A stretch of DNA of 11,731 nt from Pseudomonadota bacterium. Its GTDB lineage: Bacteria > Pseudomonadota > Alphaproteobacteria > Rhizobiales > Xanthobacteraceae. Position numbers and translations under genes: made by a program. Location of the stretch: the NCBI GenBank assembly GCA_023434095.1, contig JAEYTJ010000289.1, positions 1 to 11,731 of the forward strand, written 5' to 3'. The notes beneath the pieces were generated by a model. The model was not told where the DNA came from, searched no databases, and saw only the letters and a program-made list of their open reading frames with translations. Positions 1 to 5,763 of the stretch are shown here, one piece after another; position 1 is the first letter of the stretch; every line of letters starts with the position of its first letter.

Positions 1-204
1 GACCTGCGCCATCACACGATCGAGGTTCCCGGTGCCGGTATCGGTCGTGCCGCGATCGCCGGCCTGCTGTATCGCGACATGGCGCAAGCCCTTACCGACC
101 GACCTTCCGCCACGCCGGGCGTGATTGCGTCCACGCTCGCCGAGTGGAGCCTGCGCATGGGACGCGCCTCGAGCGGTCTGGTGGTTCCTTCCGCCGCGAG
201 CTGA
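1..204 (+). CDS. 3' end of an unrecognised gene (partial)
   Basis: Frame 1 is open from the window edge to a TGA at 202-204, giving the last 67 residues of a protein that starts outside the window. Most codons end in G or C (about three quarters), which fits coding DNA here, although the bias is weaker than in the genes downstream. The visible part has a small-residue and glycine-rich stretch (VPGAGIGRAAIAGLLYRDM, about residues 9-27) and an arginine-containing tail (LAEWSLRMGRASSGL). I recognise no family. The stop lies only 12 bases before the rpsB promoter, as expected for an independent upstream gene. It could also be chance open frame, because GC-rich DNA has few stops; the opposite-strand ORF over the same bases looks like a shadow. 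Confidence 0.5.
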   Translation, partial: DLRHHTIEVPGAGIGRAAIAGLLYRDMAQALTDRPSATPGVIASTLAEWSLRMGRASSGLVVPSAAS

Positions 205-216
205 GCGGCGGCGCAC

Positions 217-245
217 TTGCCACCGGGACCGCGCTCCCCTATAAG
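217..245 (+). promoter_or_regulatory. Predicted sigma70-type promoter of the rpsB-tsf operon
   Basis: TTGCCA at 217-222 and TATAAG at 240-245 are separated by exactly 17 bases. Each hexamer matches the housekeeping consensus at five of six positions (TTGACA, TATAAT). It sits just after the stop of the upstream ORF and would start transcription near 252, giving a leader of about 130 bases before rpsB. Position, spacing and match make this the best promoter in the window. The start site is inferred. Confidence 0.72.
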
Positions 246-317
246 CCGCGCCATTCCGCACGCGGACTCGCGGCCGGGAGCCTATCGTCACGTGGTGGCG
301 CGGGCTTCGCTGCCGCT

Positions 318-347
318 CCGGTGCCGTAGCCGAATTCCTCGGCACGG
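318..347 (+). other. Hairpin in the rpsB leader
   Basis: GTGCCG (321-326) pairs with CGGCAC (340-345) around a 13-base loop. The stem can be extended by two G-C pairs (318-319 with 346-347) if G320 bulges out. It lies in the predicted 5' leader of rpsB, about 40 bases before the start codon. S2 regulates its own operon through the leader in some bacteria, so this could belong to a regulatory structure. I do not recognise a named RNA family, and the stem is moderate for such GC-rich DNA. Confidence 0.35.
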
Positions 348-357
348 CCATGTCCGC

Positions 358-362
358 GGAGG
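358..362 (+). promoter_or_regulatory. Strong Shine-Dalgarno GGAGG that does not face the rpsB start
   Basis: GGAGG at 358-362 is the best anti-16S match before rpsB, but it lies 22 bases from the rpsB ATG (385), too far for direct use. It is 9 bases from another ATG at 372, which opens an out-of-frame 8-codon ORF (372-398) overlapping the rpsB start. rpsB itself has only a weaker GAGAG (374-378), spaced 6 bases from its ATG. A five-codon ORF (350-367) also sits just upstream and contains the GGAGG. Confidence 0.45.
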
Positions 363-384
363 CCTAACCGGATGAGAGACGACA

Positions 385-1383
385 ATGGCGCTTCCTGACT
401 TCACCATGCGCCAGCTCCTGGAAGCTGGCGTGCACTTCGGGCATCAGTCCCACCGCTGGAACCCGAAGATGGCCCCGTTCATTTTCGGCACCCGCAACAA
501 CATCCACATTCTCGATCTGGCCCAGACCGTGCCGGCGCTCCACCGCGCCCTGCAGGCGGTGTCCGACACCGTGGCCCGTGGCGGCCGCGTGCTGTTCGTC
601 GGCACCAAGCGCCAGGCGGCCGATGCGGTGGCGGATGCCGCCAAGCGTTCGGCGCAGTATTATGTGAATTCCCGCTGGCTCGGCGGCATGCTGACCAACT
701 GGAAGACCATTTCCCACTCCATCGCCCGCCTGAAGAAGCTCGAAGAGCTGCTCGCGGCCGGCGAGGGCGTCGGCTACACCAAGAAGGAGCGCCTGACACT
801 CCAGCGCGAGAAGGAAAAGCTCGATCGCGCGCTTGGCGGTATCCGTGACATGGGCGGCATTCCCGACCTGCTGTTCGTGATTGACACCAACAAGGAAGAC
901 CTCGCGGTCGCCGAGGCCCGCCGCCTCGGCATTCCGGTCGCGGCCATCCTCGACACCAATTGCGATCCGGATGGCATCGCCTTCCCGGTTCCCGGCAATG
1001 ACGACGCCGGCCGCGCGATCAACCTCTATTGCGACCTCGTCGCCCGCGCCGCCATTGACGGCATCGGCCGCTCGCATGGCGATCTCGGCATCGACGTGGG
1101 CGCGGCTGAGGCCCCGCTGGTCGAGGATCTGCCGGCCGAGGCCGGCTGGACGAGCCTGGAAGTGCTTTCGGGGCCGCGCGGCATCGCCGACGACCTGAAG
1201 AAGCTGACCGGGGTGTCGCCGGCGATCGAGAAGCAGCTGACCGACCTCGGCATCTTCCATTTCTGGCAGATCGCCGCCCTCAATGCCGACGACGCGCATC
1301 GTCTCGGCGAAGAGGTCGGTCTGCCGGGCCGTGTCGATGGCTGGGTGGCGCAGGCCAAGGAGCTGACCGCCGAGGTCGAGTGA
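385..1383 (+). CDS. rpsB: 30S ribosomal protein S2, long form with C-terminal extension
   Basis: S2 is a structural protein of the small ribosomal subunit and binds late in assembly near S1. The core is clear: GVHFGHQSHRWNPKM (residues 15-29), GTKRQA (73-78), NSRWLGGMLTNW (95-106), and the conserved segments RDMGGIPDLLFVIDTNKE and AILDTNCDPD. The start MALPDFTMRQLL is typical, and a GAGAG lies 6 bases upstream of the ATG. The protein has 332 residues, against about 240 in E. coli. The extra part is an acidic, alanine-rich linker (about 230-268) followed by a compact module (about 269-332) with DDLKKLTGVSPAIEKQL and GIFHFWQIAAL, which looks like a helix-hairpin-helix fold. Long S2 forms of this kind are familiar in Rhizobiales. 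It is first in an operon with tsf and is probably driven by the promoter at 217-245. Confidence 0.98.
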   Translation: MALPDFTMRQLLEAGVHFGHQSHRWNPKMAPFIFGTRNNIHILDLAQTVPALHRALQAVSDTVARGGRVLFVGTKRQAADAVADAAKRSAQYYVNSRWLGGMLTNWKTISHSIARLKKLEELLAAGEGVGYTKKERLTLQREKEKLDRALGGIRDMGGIPDLLFVIDTNKEDLAVAEARRLGIPVAAILDTNCDPDGIAFPVPGNDDAGRAINLYCDLVARAAIDGIGRSHGDLGIDVGAAEAPLVEDLPAEAGWTSLEVLSGPRGIADDLKKLTGVSPAIEKQLTDLGIFHFWQIAALNADDAHRLGEEVGLPGRVDGWVAQAKELTAEVE

Positions 1384-1437
1384 CCGCGGCGTCCGCTTCG
1401 CGACGGCGTCACATTCCGGCGCCAAGCATTGTATCGC

Positions 1438-1469
1438 ACGGCCGGCCCGGATTTCGTCCGGCCGGCCGT
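1438..1469 (+). terminator. Strong hairpin between rpsB and tsf (attenuator, processing or stability element)
   Basis: Thirteen base pairs form between 1438-1451 and 1457-1469 (ACGGCCGGCC paired with GGCCGGCCGT, then GGA with TCC), with a single bulged C on the left arm and a TTTCG loop (1452-1456). No U-tract follows, so it is not a canonical intrinsic terminator. In a two-gene operon where EF-Ts and S2 are needed in different amounts, such a stem could attenuate transcription, mark a cleavage point or protect rpsB mRNA. The structure is seen; the role is inferred. Confidence 0.5.
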
Positions 1470-1494
1470 GTCGTCGATAGACACAGAGATCGTT

Positions 1495-1500
1495 GAGGAA
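1495..1500 (+). promoter_or_regulatory. tsf ribosome binding site
   Basis: GAGGAA ends 6 bases before the ATG at 1507. It fixes that ATG as the tsf start rather than the upstream TTG at 1429, which would add 26 residues read through the intergenic hairpin. Confidence 0.75.
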
Positions 1501-1506
1501 CGGAAC

Positions 1507-2430
1507 ATGGCCAACATCACCGCGGGCATGGTGAAGGAGCTGCGCGAGAAGACCGGCGCCGGCATGATGGACTGCAAGGCCGCGCTGACCGAGGTGGACG
1601 GCGACATCGAGGCCGCCATCGACTGGCTGCGCAAGAAGGGCCTCGCCAAGGCGGCCAAGAAGGCCGGACGCGTCGCCGCCGAGGGCCTGATCGGCCTCGC
1701 CGTGTCGGGCACCACGGGCGTCGTCGTCGAAGTCAATTCCGAGACCGACTTCGTGGCGCGCAACGACCAGTTCCAGCAGCTCGTGCGCGACATCGCCACC
1801 GTCGCCCTGACCGCCGCGGACGATGTCGAGGCGGTGAAGGCGGCGGCCTACCCGGCCGGCGGCACCGTCGCCGAGGCGATCAACAGCGCCGTCGCCACCA
1901 TCGGCGAGCACATGAACCTGCGCCGCTCCAAGAAGCTCACCGTCTCGGCCGGCGCCATCGGCGCCTATGTCCATGGTTCGGTTGGCGAGGGCCTTGGCAA
2001 GATCGGCGTGCTGGTCGCGCTGGAGTCGGAAGGGAAGGCGGAAGAGCTTGCCGCCCTCGGCCGCCAGATCGCGATGCATGTCGCGGCTGCGAACCCGCAG
2101 GCGCTCGACGCTGCCGGCATCGATGCCGACGTGATCGCGCGCGAGAAGGGCGTGCTGGCCGAGAAGGCCAAGGCGTCCGGCAAGCCCGACAATGTGGTCG
2201 AGAAGATCGTCGAGAGCGGCCTCAAGACCTTCTACAAGGAAGTGACGCTGGTCGAGCAGGCCTTCATCCACGACCCGTCGAAGACGGTCGCGCAGGCAGT
2301 GAAGGAGAGCGAGGGCAAGGTTGGCGCGCCGATCAAGCTCGTCGGCTTTGTCCGCTTCGGCCTCGGCGAGGGCGTGGAGAAGCAGGAAAGCGACTTCGCC
2401 GCCGAAGTCGCGGCCGCTGCCGGCGTCTGA
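1507..2430 (+). CDS. tsf: Translation elongation factor Ts
   Basis: EF-Ts is the nucleotide exchange factor that releases GDP from EF-Tu so that it can bind GTP and aminoacyl-tRNA again. The 307-residue product begins MANITAGMVKELREKTGAGM, the standard N-terminal UBA-like domain, followed by MDCKAAL and a lysine-rich helix. The TDFVARN motif that inserts into EF-Tu near its magnesium site lies at residues 80-86, as in E. coli. GEHMNLRR and the dimerisation-domain part (QAFIHDPSKTV, near residue 250) follow. The N-terminal alignment and the GAGGAA at 1495-1500 support the ATG at 1507. It lies 123 bases after rpsB, with a hairpin between, and is followed 22 bases later by a strong terminator, so it should be the last gene of the rpsB-tsf operon. 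Confidence 0.98.
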   Translation: MANITAGMVKELREKTGAGMMDCKAALTEVDGDIEAAIDWLRKKGLAKAAKKAGRVAAEGLIGLAVSGTTGVVVEVNSETDFVARNDQFQQLVRDIATVALTAADDVEAVKAAAYPAGGTVAEAINSAVATIGEHMNLRRSKKLTVSAGAIGAYVHGSVGEGLGKIGVLVALESEGKAEELAALGRQIAMHVAAANPQALDAAGIDADVIAREKGVLAEKAKASGKPDNVVEKIVESGLKTFYKEVTLVEQAFIHDPSKTVAQAVKESEGKVGAPIKLVGFVRFGLGEGVEKQESDFAAEVAAAAGV

Positions 2431-2452
2431 TCGCGTTGTTACGTTGATAAGT

Positions 2453-2493
2453 CACGCCGGGCCGCCCACGGGCAGTCCGGCGTGTTTTATTAT
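2453..2493 (+). terminator. Intrinsic terminator after tsf
   Basis: CACGCCGG (2453-2460) and CCGGCGTG (2477-2484) form a perfect 8-bp stem enclosing a further GCC/GGC pairing, followed directly by the U-tract TTTTATTAT (2485-2493). This is the only textbook rho-independent terminator in the window. It separates the ribosomal operon from pyrH, whose start codon is only 38 bases beyond the U-tract. Confidence 0.88.
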
Positions 2494-2531
2494 GCGCGTC
2501 GCTCCGAGTCGCGCCAAGCCAGAGGTGCCCC

Positions 2532-3263
2532 ATGTCGATCCCCGAGCCGCACGGCGCCCTTTTCGAGCGCGTCCTGGTCAAGGTCTCCGGTGAGGCGCTG
2601 ATGGGGAACGAGGCGTTCGGCCTGCACTGGCCGACCATCGAGCGCATCGCCGAGGATCTGGTGGAGGCCCGCGCGACCGGGACCGAGATCGCGGTGGTCG
2701 TCGGCGGCGGCAACATCCTGCGCGGCGCCAGCGTGGCGGGGCAGGGCCTCGACCGCGCGACGGCCGACCATATGGGCATGCTGGCGACGGTCATGAATGC
2801 GCTGGCGCTGGAGAAGGCGGTCGAGAAGGCCGGCGTGCCCGCCCGCACTCTCTCCGCCATTCCCATGCCGACCATCTGCGAGCCCTATGCCCGCCAGACC
2901 GCCTCGCGCCATCTGGGGCGCGGACGCGTGGTGCTGCTGGCCGGCGGCACCGGCAACCCCTATTTCACCACCGACACCGGCGCCGTGCTGCGCGCGGCCG
3001 AGCTGGAATGCGACGCGGTGATGAAGGCGACCAATGTCGACGGCGTCTACACCGCCGATCCCAAACATGACCCGTCGGCTCGGCGCTACGACCGGCTCAC
3101 CCATGACGAGGCGCTGGCGAAGGACTTGAAGGTCATGGACGCCGCGGCTTTCGCCCTGGCGCGAGAATCGAAACTGCCGATTGTCGTGTTCTCGATCCGG
3201 GAGCCGGGGGCGATTGCCGCCGCCATTCGCGGCGAGGGACGCTCGACGACGGTAGCCCCGTAG
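2532..3263 (+). CDS. pyrH: Uridylate kinase (UMP kinase)
   Basis: This is the bacterial hexameric UMP kinase of the amino acid kinase family. It uses ATP to turn UMP into UDP, the entry to UTP, CTP and the UDP-sugars used in peptidoglycan and lipid A. The 243-residue product is of normal length. Visible motifs are LVKVSGEALMG (15-25, phosphate-binding lysine region), GGGNILRG (58-65), GTGNPYFTTD (139-148), NVDGVYTADP (168-177, nucleotide-binding region) and KVMDAAAFALA near the C-terminus. AGAGGTG at 2521-2527 is well placed for the ATG. The family is typically activated by GTP and inhibited by UTP; that is family knowledge. It follows the tsf terminator closely, so it either has a promoter overlapping the terminator or depends on read-through. 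Confidence 0.97.
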   Translation: MSIPEPHGALFERVLVKVSGEALMGNEAFGLHWPTIERIAEDLVEARATGTEIAVVVGGGNILRGASVAGQGLDRATADHMGMLATVMNALALEKAVEKAGVPARTLSAIPMPTICEPYARQTASRHLGRGRVVLLAGGTGNPYFTTDTGAVLRAAELECDAVMKATNVDGVYTADPKHDPSARRYDRLTHDEALAKDLKVMDAAAFALARESKLPIVVFSIREPGAIAAAIRGEGRSTTVAP

Positions 3264-3287
3264 CCTTGACGCACGAAACGGCGGTGC

Positions 3288-3312
3288 ATGACCGTGCCGC
3301 GGGCGCGGTCGT
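3288..3312 (+). other. Hairpin between pyrH and frr
   Basis: GACCG (3290-3294) pairs with CGGTC (3306-3310). The stem continues inward with a T-G wobble and three G-C pairs to a three-base loop (GCG, 3299-3301), and outward with A-T and T-G pairs, giving about 11 pairs. It lies 24 bases after the pyrH stop. There is no U-tract, so termination would need Rho or would be partial. It may mark the 3' end of the pyrH message. Confidence 0.45.
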
Positions 3313-3322
3313 CGCGTAAGGC

Positions 3323-3351
3323 TTGCCATGCGCGCCGTTAGGTTGGATAAG
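3323..3351 (+). promoter_or_regulatory. Candidate promoter for frr and the envelope genes
   Basis: TTGCCA (3323-3328) and GATAAG (3346-3351) are 17 bases apart, the same -35 hexamer and spacing as the predicted rpsB promoter. The -35 matches consensus at five of six positions and the -10 at four. It lies in a 143-base gap after a hairpin and would give a leader of about 50 bases before frr. It is plausible but weaker than the site at 217-245. Confidence 0.45.
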
Positions 3352-3394
3352 CCGCCAACCGGCGCCCGTCGGCCTCGGGCCGGCTGATGAATGA

Positions 3395-3401
3395 ATGAGG
3401 T
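3395..3401 (+). promoter_or_regulatory. frr ribosome binding site
   Basis: ATGAGGT contains AGG at 3398-3400, 6 bases before the ATG at 3407. It therefore serves as the Shine-Dalgarno sequence, and its own ATG (3395) is probably not the start codon. Starting at 3407 gives MSTGPIDIADIK, a usual beginning for ribosome recycling factor. Confidence 0.65.
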
Positions 3402-3406
3402 TCGTG

Positions 3407-3970
3407 ATGAGCACTGGTCCGATCGACATCGCCGATATCAAGCGCCGTATGACGGGCGCGATCTCCGTTCTCAAAACCGAGCTCTCAGGCCTGCGCACCG
3501 GCCGCGCCTCGGCCAGCCTGCTTGAGCCGATCCAGGTGGATGCCTATGGCAGCCACATGCCGCTCAACCAGGTCGCCTCGGTCAACGTGCCGGAGCCGCG
3601 TCTCCTTTCGGTGCAGGTGTGGGACAGGGGCATGGTGGCGGCTGTCGAGAAGGCCATCCGCGACTCCAATCTCGGACTCAACCCGCAGACCGAAGGCCAG
3701 GTGCTGCGCGTACGCATTCCCGAGCTGACGCAGGACCGCCGCCAGGAACTGGTCAAGGTCGCGCATAAATATGCCGAGGCCGCGCGCGTATCGGTGCGCC
3801 ATGTGCGCCGCGACGGGCTCGACGTCATCAAGAAGGCGGAAAAGGACGGCGAGATGAGCTCGGACGATCTGGACCGGCTCGCGGACCAGGTCCAGAAGGC
3901 GACGGATCAGTTCATTGCCGAGATCGACCAGGTCGTGGCCGCGAAGGAAAAGGAAATCCTCGCGGTCTGA
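3407..3970 (+). CDS. frr: Ribosome recycling factor
   Basis: RRF acts with EF-G to split the post-termination ribosome so that its subunits can be reused. The 187-residue product has the normal family length. Visible signatures are LSGLRTGRAS (26-35) in the first long helix of the three-helix bundle, VQVWDRGMV in the beta-rich domain, VRHVRRD (130-136), which carries the conserved basic residues facing 23S rRNA, and the closing acidic and lysine-rich helix. The upstream in-frame ATG at 3395 would add four residues but is more likely part of the Shine-Dalgarno region. The pyrH-frr pairing is common in bacteria. uppS begins 24 bases after its stop, so the two are probably co-transcribed. Confidence 0.97.
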   Translation: MSTGPIDIADIKRRMTGAISVLKTELSGLRTGRASASLLEPIQVDAYGSHMPLNQVASVNVPEPRLLSVQVWDRGMVAAVEKAIRDSNLGLNPQTEGQVLRVRIPELTQDRRQELVKVAHKYAEAARVSVRHVRRDGLDVIKKAEKDGEMSSDDLDRLADQVQKATDQFIAEIDQVVAAKEKEILAV

Positions 3971-3994
3971 TCGTCGGGCGCCAAGGGTGGCGTC

Positions 3995-4792
3995 ATGGGG
4001 GGCTCCGTGAACATTGCAAGGCGTGGCGAGGCCGCAGGGGCCGCCATCGAGACCGACGGGGGCGCAGCGACGTCGCTCTTCCCTGTGCCGCGCCACGTCG
4101 CGATCATCATGGACGGCAATGGCCGGTGGGCGAAGGGCCACGGGCTCCCGCGCTTCGAAGGCCACCGGCGCGGGGCCGAGGCGGTGCGCCGCATCGTGGC
4201 CGATGCCAAGGAGCTCGGCATCGAGGCGCTGACGCTCTACAGCTTTTCCAGCGAGAACTGGTCGCGCCCTGAGCGCGAGATCGGTGAGCTGATGGGGCTG
4301 CTCAAGCGCTTCATCCGTTCCGATCTCAAGGAACTCCACGCCAAGAACGTGCGCCTTCGCATCATCGGCGAAGGCCACCCGACCGACGGCGAAGTCCAGG
4401 CGCTGTTCGACGAAGCGCAGACGCTGACCCGCGACAATACCGGGGTGCGGCTGACCGTGGCGTTCAATTACGGCGCCCGCAGTGAGATCGCCCGCGCGGC
4501 GCAGGCTCTGGCACGGCAGGTGGCGGCGGGCGAACTGCGGCCCGAGGAGATCACGCCGGAGCGTTTTGCCGACGCGCTCGACACGGCGGGGCTGCCGCCG
4601 CTCGACCTCGTGATCCGTACCAGCGGCGAACAGCGCCTGTCGAACTTCCTGCTCTGGCAGGCAGCCTATGCCGAGCTGGTGTTCCTTCCCGTGCTGTGGC
4701 CGGACTTCGATCGCGGCTGGCTGGAGCAGGCGCTCCGCGAGTATCGCGGGCGCGAGCGCCGCTTCGGCGGCGTCGATACGGCGGAAAGCTGA
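3995..4792 (+). CDS. uppS: (Di-trans,poly-cis)-undecaprenyl diphosphate synthase
   Basis: UppS adds eight isopentenyl units in cis to farnesyl diphosphate, making the C55 carrier used for peptidoglycan and other surface polymers. The cis-prenyltransferase signatures are complete: HVAIIMDGNGRWAKG with the catalytic aspartate at about residue 40, RFEGHRRG, SSENWSRP, LTVAFNYGARSEI, and VIRTSGEQRLSNFLLWQ (from about 206) followed by YAELVFLPVLWPDF. It has 265 residues, slightly longer than E. coli (253) because of a low-complexity N-terminal lead of some 30 residues. The ATG at 3995 has AGGGTGG upstream; a GTG at 4007 preceded by a run of G is a possible alternative that would remove four residues. 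Only 4 bases separate it from cdsA, which implies coupled translation. Confidence 0.96.
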   Translation: MGGSVNIARRGEAAGAAIETDGGAATSLFPVPRHVAIIMDGNGRWAKGHGLPRFEGHRRGAEAVRRIVADAKELGIEALTLYSFSSENWSRPEREIGELMGLLKRFIRSDLKELHAKNVRLRIIGEGHPTDGEVQALFDEAQTLTRDNTGVRLTVAFNYGARSEIARAAQALARQVAAGELRPEEITPERFADALDTAGLPPLDLVIRTSGEQRLSNFLLWQAAYAELVFLPVLWPDFDRGWLEQALREYRGRERRFGGVDTAES

Positions 4793-4796
4793 GCCG

Positions 4797-5618
4797 TTGC
4801 GGATCGGAGAGGATTTTCTGCCTCGCCTCGCCTCGGCCCTGGTGCTTGGGCCGTTCGTGATGCTGGTGGCCGTGGCCGGCGGCTGGGCTTTCAGTGTGCT
4901 GGTCGCGCTTTCGGCCGTGATCGTGCTGTGGGAATGGCTGCGCATGATCGGCGCCAAGCCACGCACGCCGCTGCTGGTGATCGGCGGGGCGACACTGATC
5001 ACAGCCGTCCTTCTGCTCGCCATCCGCCCGCCGCCCGCCGCTATCGGCATCGTGGTGCTTGGGGCCATTACCGCCGCGCTGGTGGCGCGCTCCGGCCGTG
5101 AGCGGCGGACATGGGCGCCGTTCGGCGTCGTCTATGCCGGCGCGCTGGCGCTGCCGACGCTGATCCTGCGCGAGGATGGCAGCTTCGGGCTGGTGAGTCT
5201 GGTGTGGCTTCTCGCGGTCGTCTGGTCCACAGACATCGCCGCCTATTTCTGCGGCCGGCTCATCGGCGGTCCCAAGCTCTGGCCGCGCGTCAGCCCCAAC
5301 AAGACATGGGCCGGCTCACTCGGCGGGGCGGGCTTCGGCATGCTGGCGGGAATGGCGACGCTGTTCCTCGCCGGTGTGGAGACGGCGCTGCTGGCGGCCC
5401 CGGTTGCGCTGCTGGCGAGCTTCGCCAGCCAAGGCGGGGACCTGTTCGAATCGGCGATGAAGCGGCGTTTCGGAGTGAAGGATTCGAGCCATCTCATTCC
5501 CGGCCATGGCGGCTTGATGGATCGGCTCGACGGCTTCATCGCGGCGGCGGCGCTGGTGCTGGTGATCGGGCTCATACGCGCGCCCGACGCGCCGGCCCGC
5601 GGGTTTCTGCTGTGGTAG
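4797..5618 (+). CDS. cdsA: Phosphatidate cytidylyltransferase (CDP-diglyceride synthase)
   Basis: CdsA is an integral inner-membrane enzyme that condenses CTP with phosphatidic acid to give CDP-diacylglycerol, precursor of all phospholipids. The family signature is intact at about residues 219-245: SAMKRRFGVKD, then IPGHGGLMDRLD. Several hydrophobic segments are visible (for example LASALVLGPFVMLVAVAGG near the N-terminus and AGMATLFLAGVETALLAAP), fitting a multi-pass protein. The start is probably TTG at 4797, giving MRIGEDFLPRLAS and 273 residues. The frame is open further upstream inside uppS, but that reading is the uppS overlap. A CTG at 4818 with GGAGAGGA in front is a less likely alternative. 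In some alphaproteobacteria dxr follows; here rseP comes next. Confidence 0.95.
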   Translation: MRIGEDFLPRLASALVLGPFVMLVAVAGGWAFSVLVALSAVIVLWEWLRMIGAKPRTPLLVIGGATLITAVLLLAIRPPPAAIGIVVLGAITAALVARSGRERRTWAPFGVVYAGALALPTLILREDGSFGLVSLVWLLAVVWSTDIAAYFCGRLIGGPKLWPRVSPNKTWAGSLGGAGFGMLAGMATLFLAGVETALLAAPVALLASFASQGGDLFESAMKRRFGVKDSSHLIPGHGGLMDRLDGFIAAAALVLVIGLIRAPDAPARGFLLW

Positions 5619-5763
5619 GCCGGTCTCCGGCTTCCCGCGCCGCCCGGTCGCACGCGGCTGCCGTAATTTCCGGTGTCGTGCCGCATTCTGCCCAAGTTCG
5701 CCTTAAACGCTCCTTATGGAACAAGCGGTGCGCCCGTCGGCGTGCCTGTCTGGGAAATCGCTG
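5619..5763 (+). other. cdsA-rseP gap without dxr; small hairpins only
   Basis: These 145 bases hold no gene. GCCGG/CCGGC around TCT (5619-5631) forms a small stem directly after the cdsA stop. GGTGCGCC (5727-5734) can pair with GGCGTGCC (5739-5746), using two G-T wobbles, just before the rseP ribosome binding site. No clear promoter pair is visible. The space is far too short for dxr, and no remnant is recognisable. Confidence 0.5.

Noticed and set aside
144..329. Small ORF over the rpsB promoter and leader
   Set aside because: It overlaps the predicted promoter and leader, has no recognisable product, and is out of frame with the upstream gene.
1429..1506. Longer tsf start at TTG 1429
   Set aside because: It would translate the intergenic hairpin; the family N-terminus and a good ribosome binding site both point to 1507.
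364..2271. Minus-strand ORF of 635 codons covering rpsB and tsf
   Set aside because: It lies entirely opposite two certain genes. In GC-rich coding DNA the antisense frame is often open, and its translation shows no family motif.
2488..2493. TATTAT as a pyrH promoter -10
   Set aside because: It is the terminator U-tract and has no -35 at a suitable distance; kept only as a question in the findings.
3485..5068. Minus-strand ORF of 527 codons opposite frr, uppS and cdsA
   Set aside because: Shadow of three well-identified genes; composition is arginine- and alanine-rich without domains.
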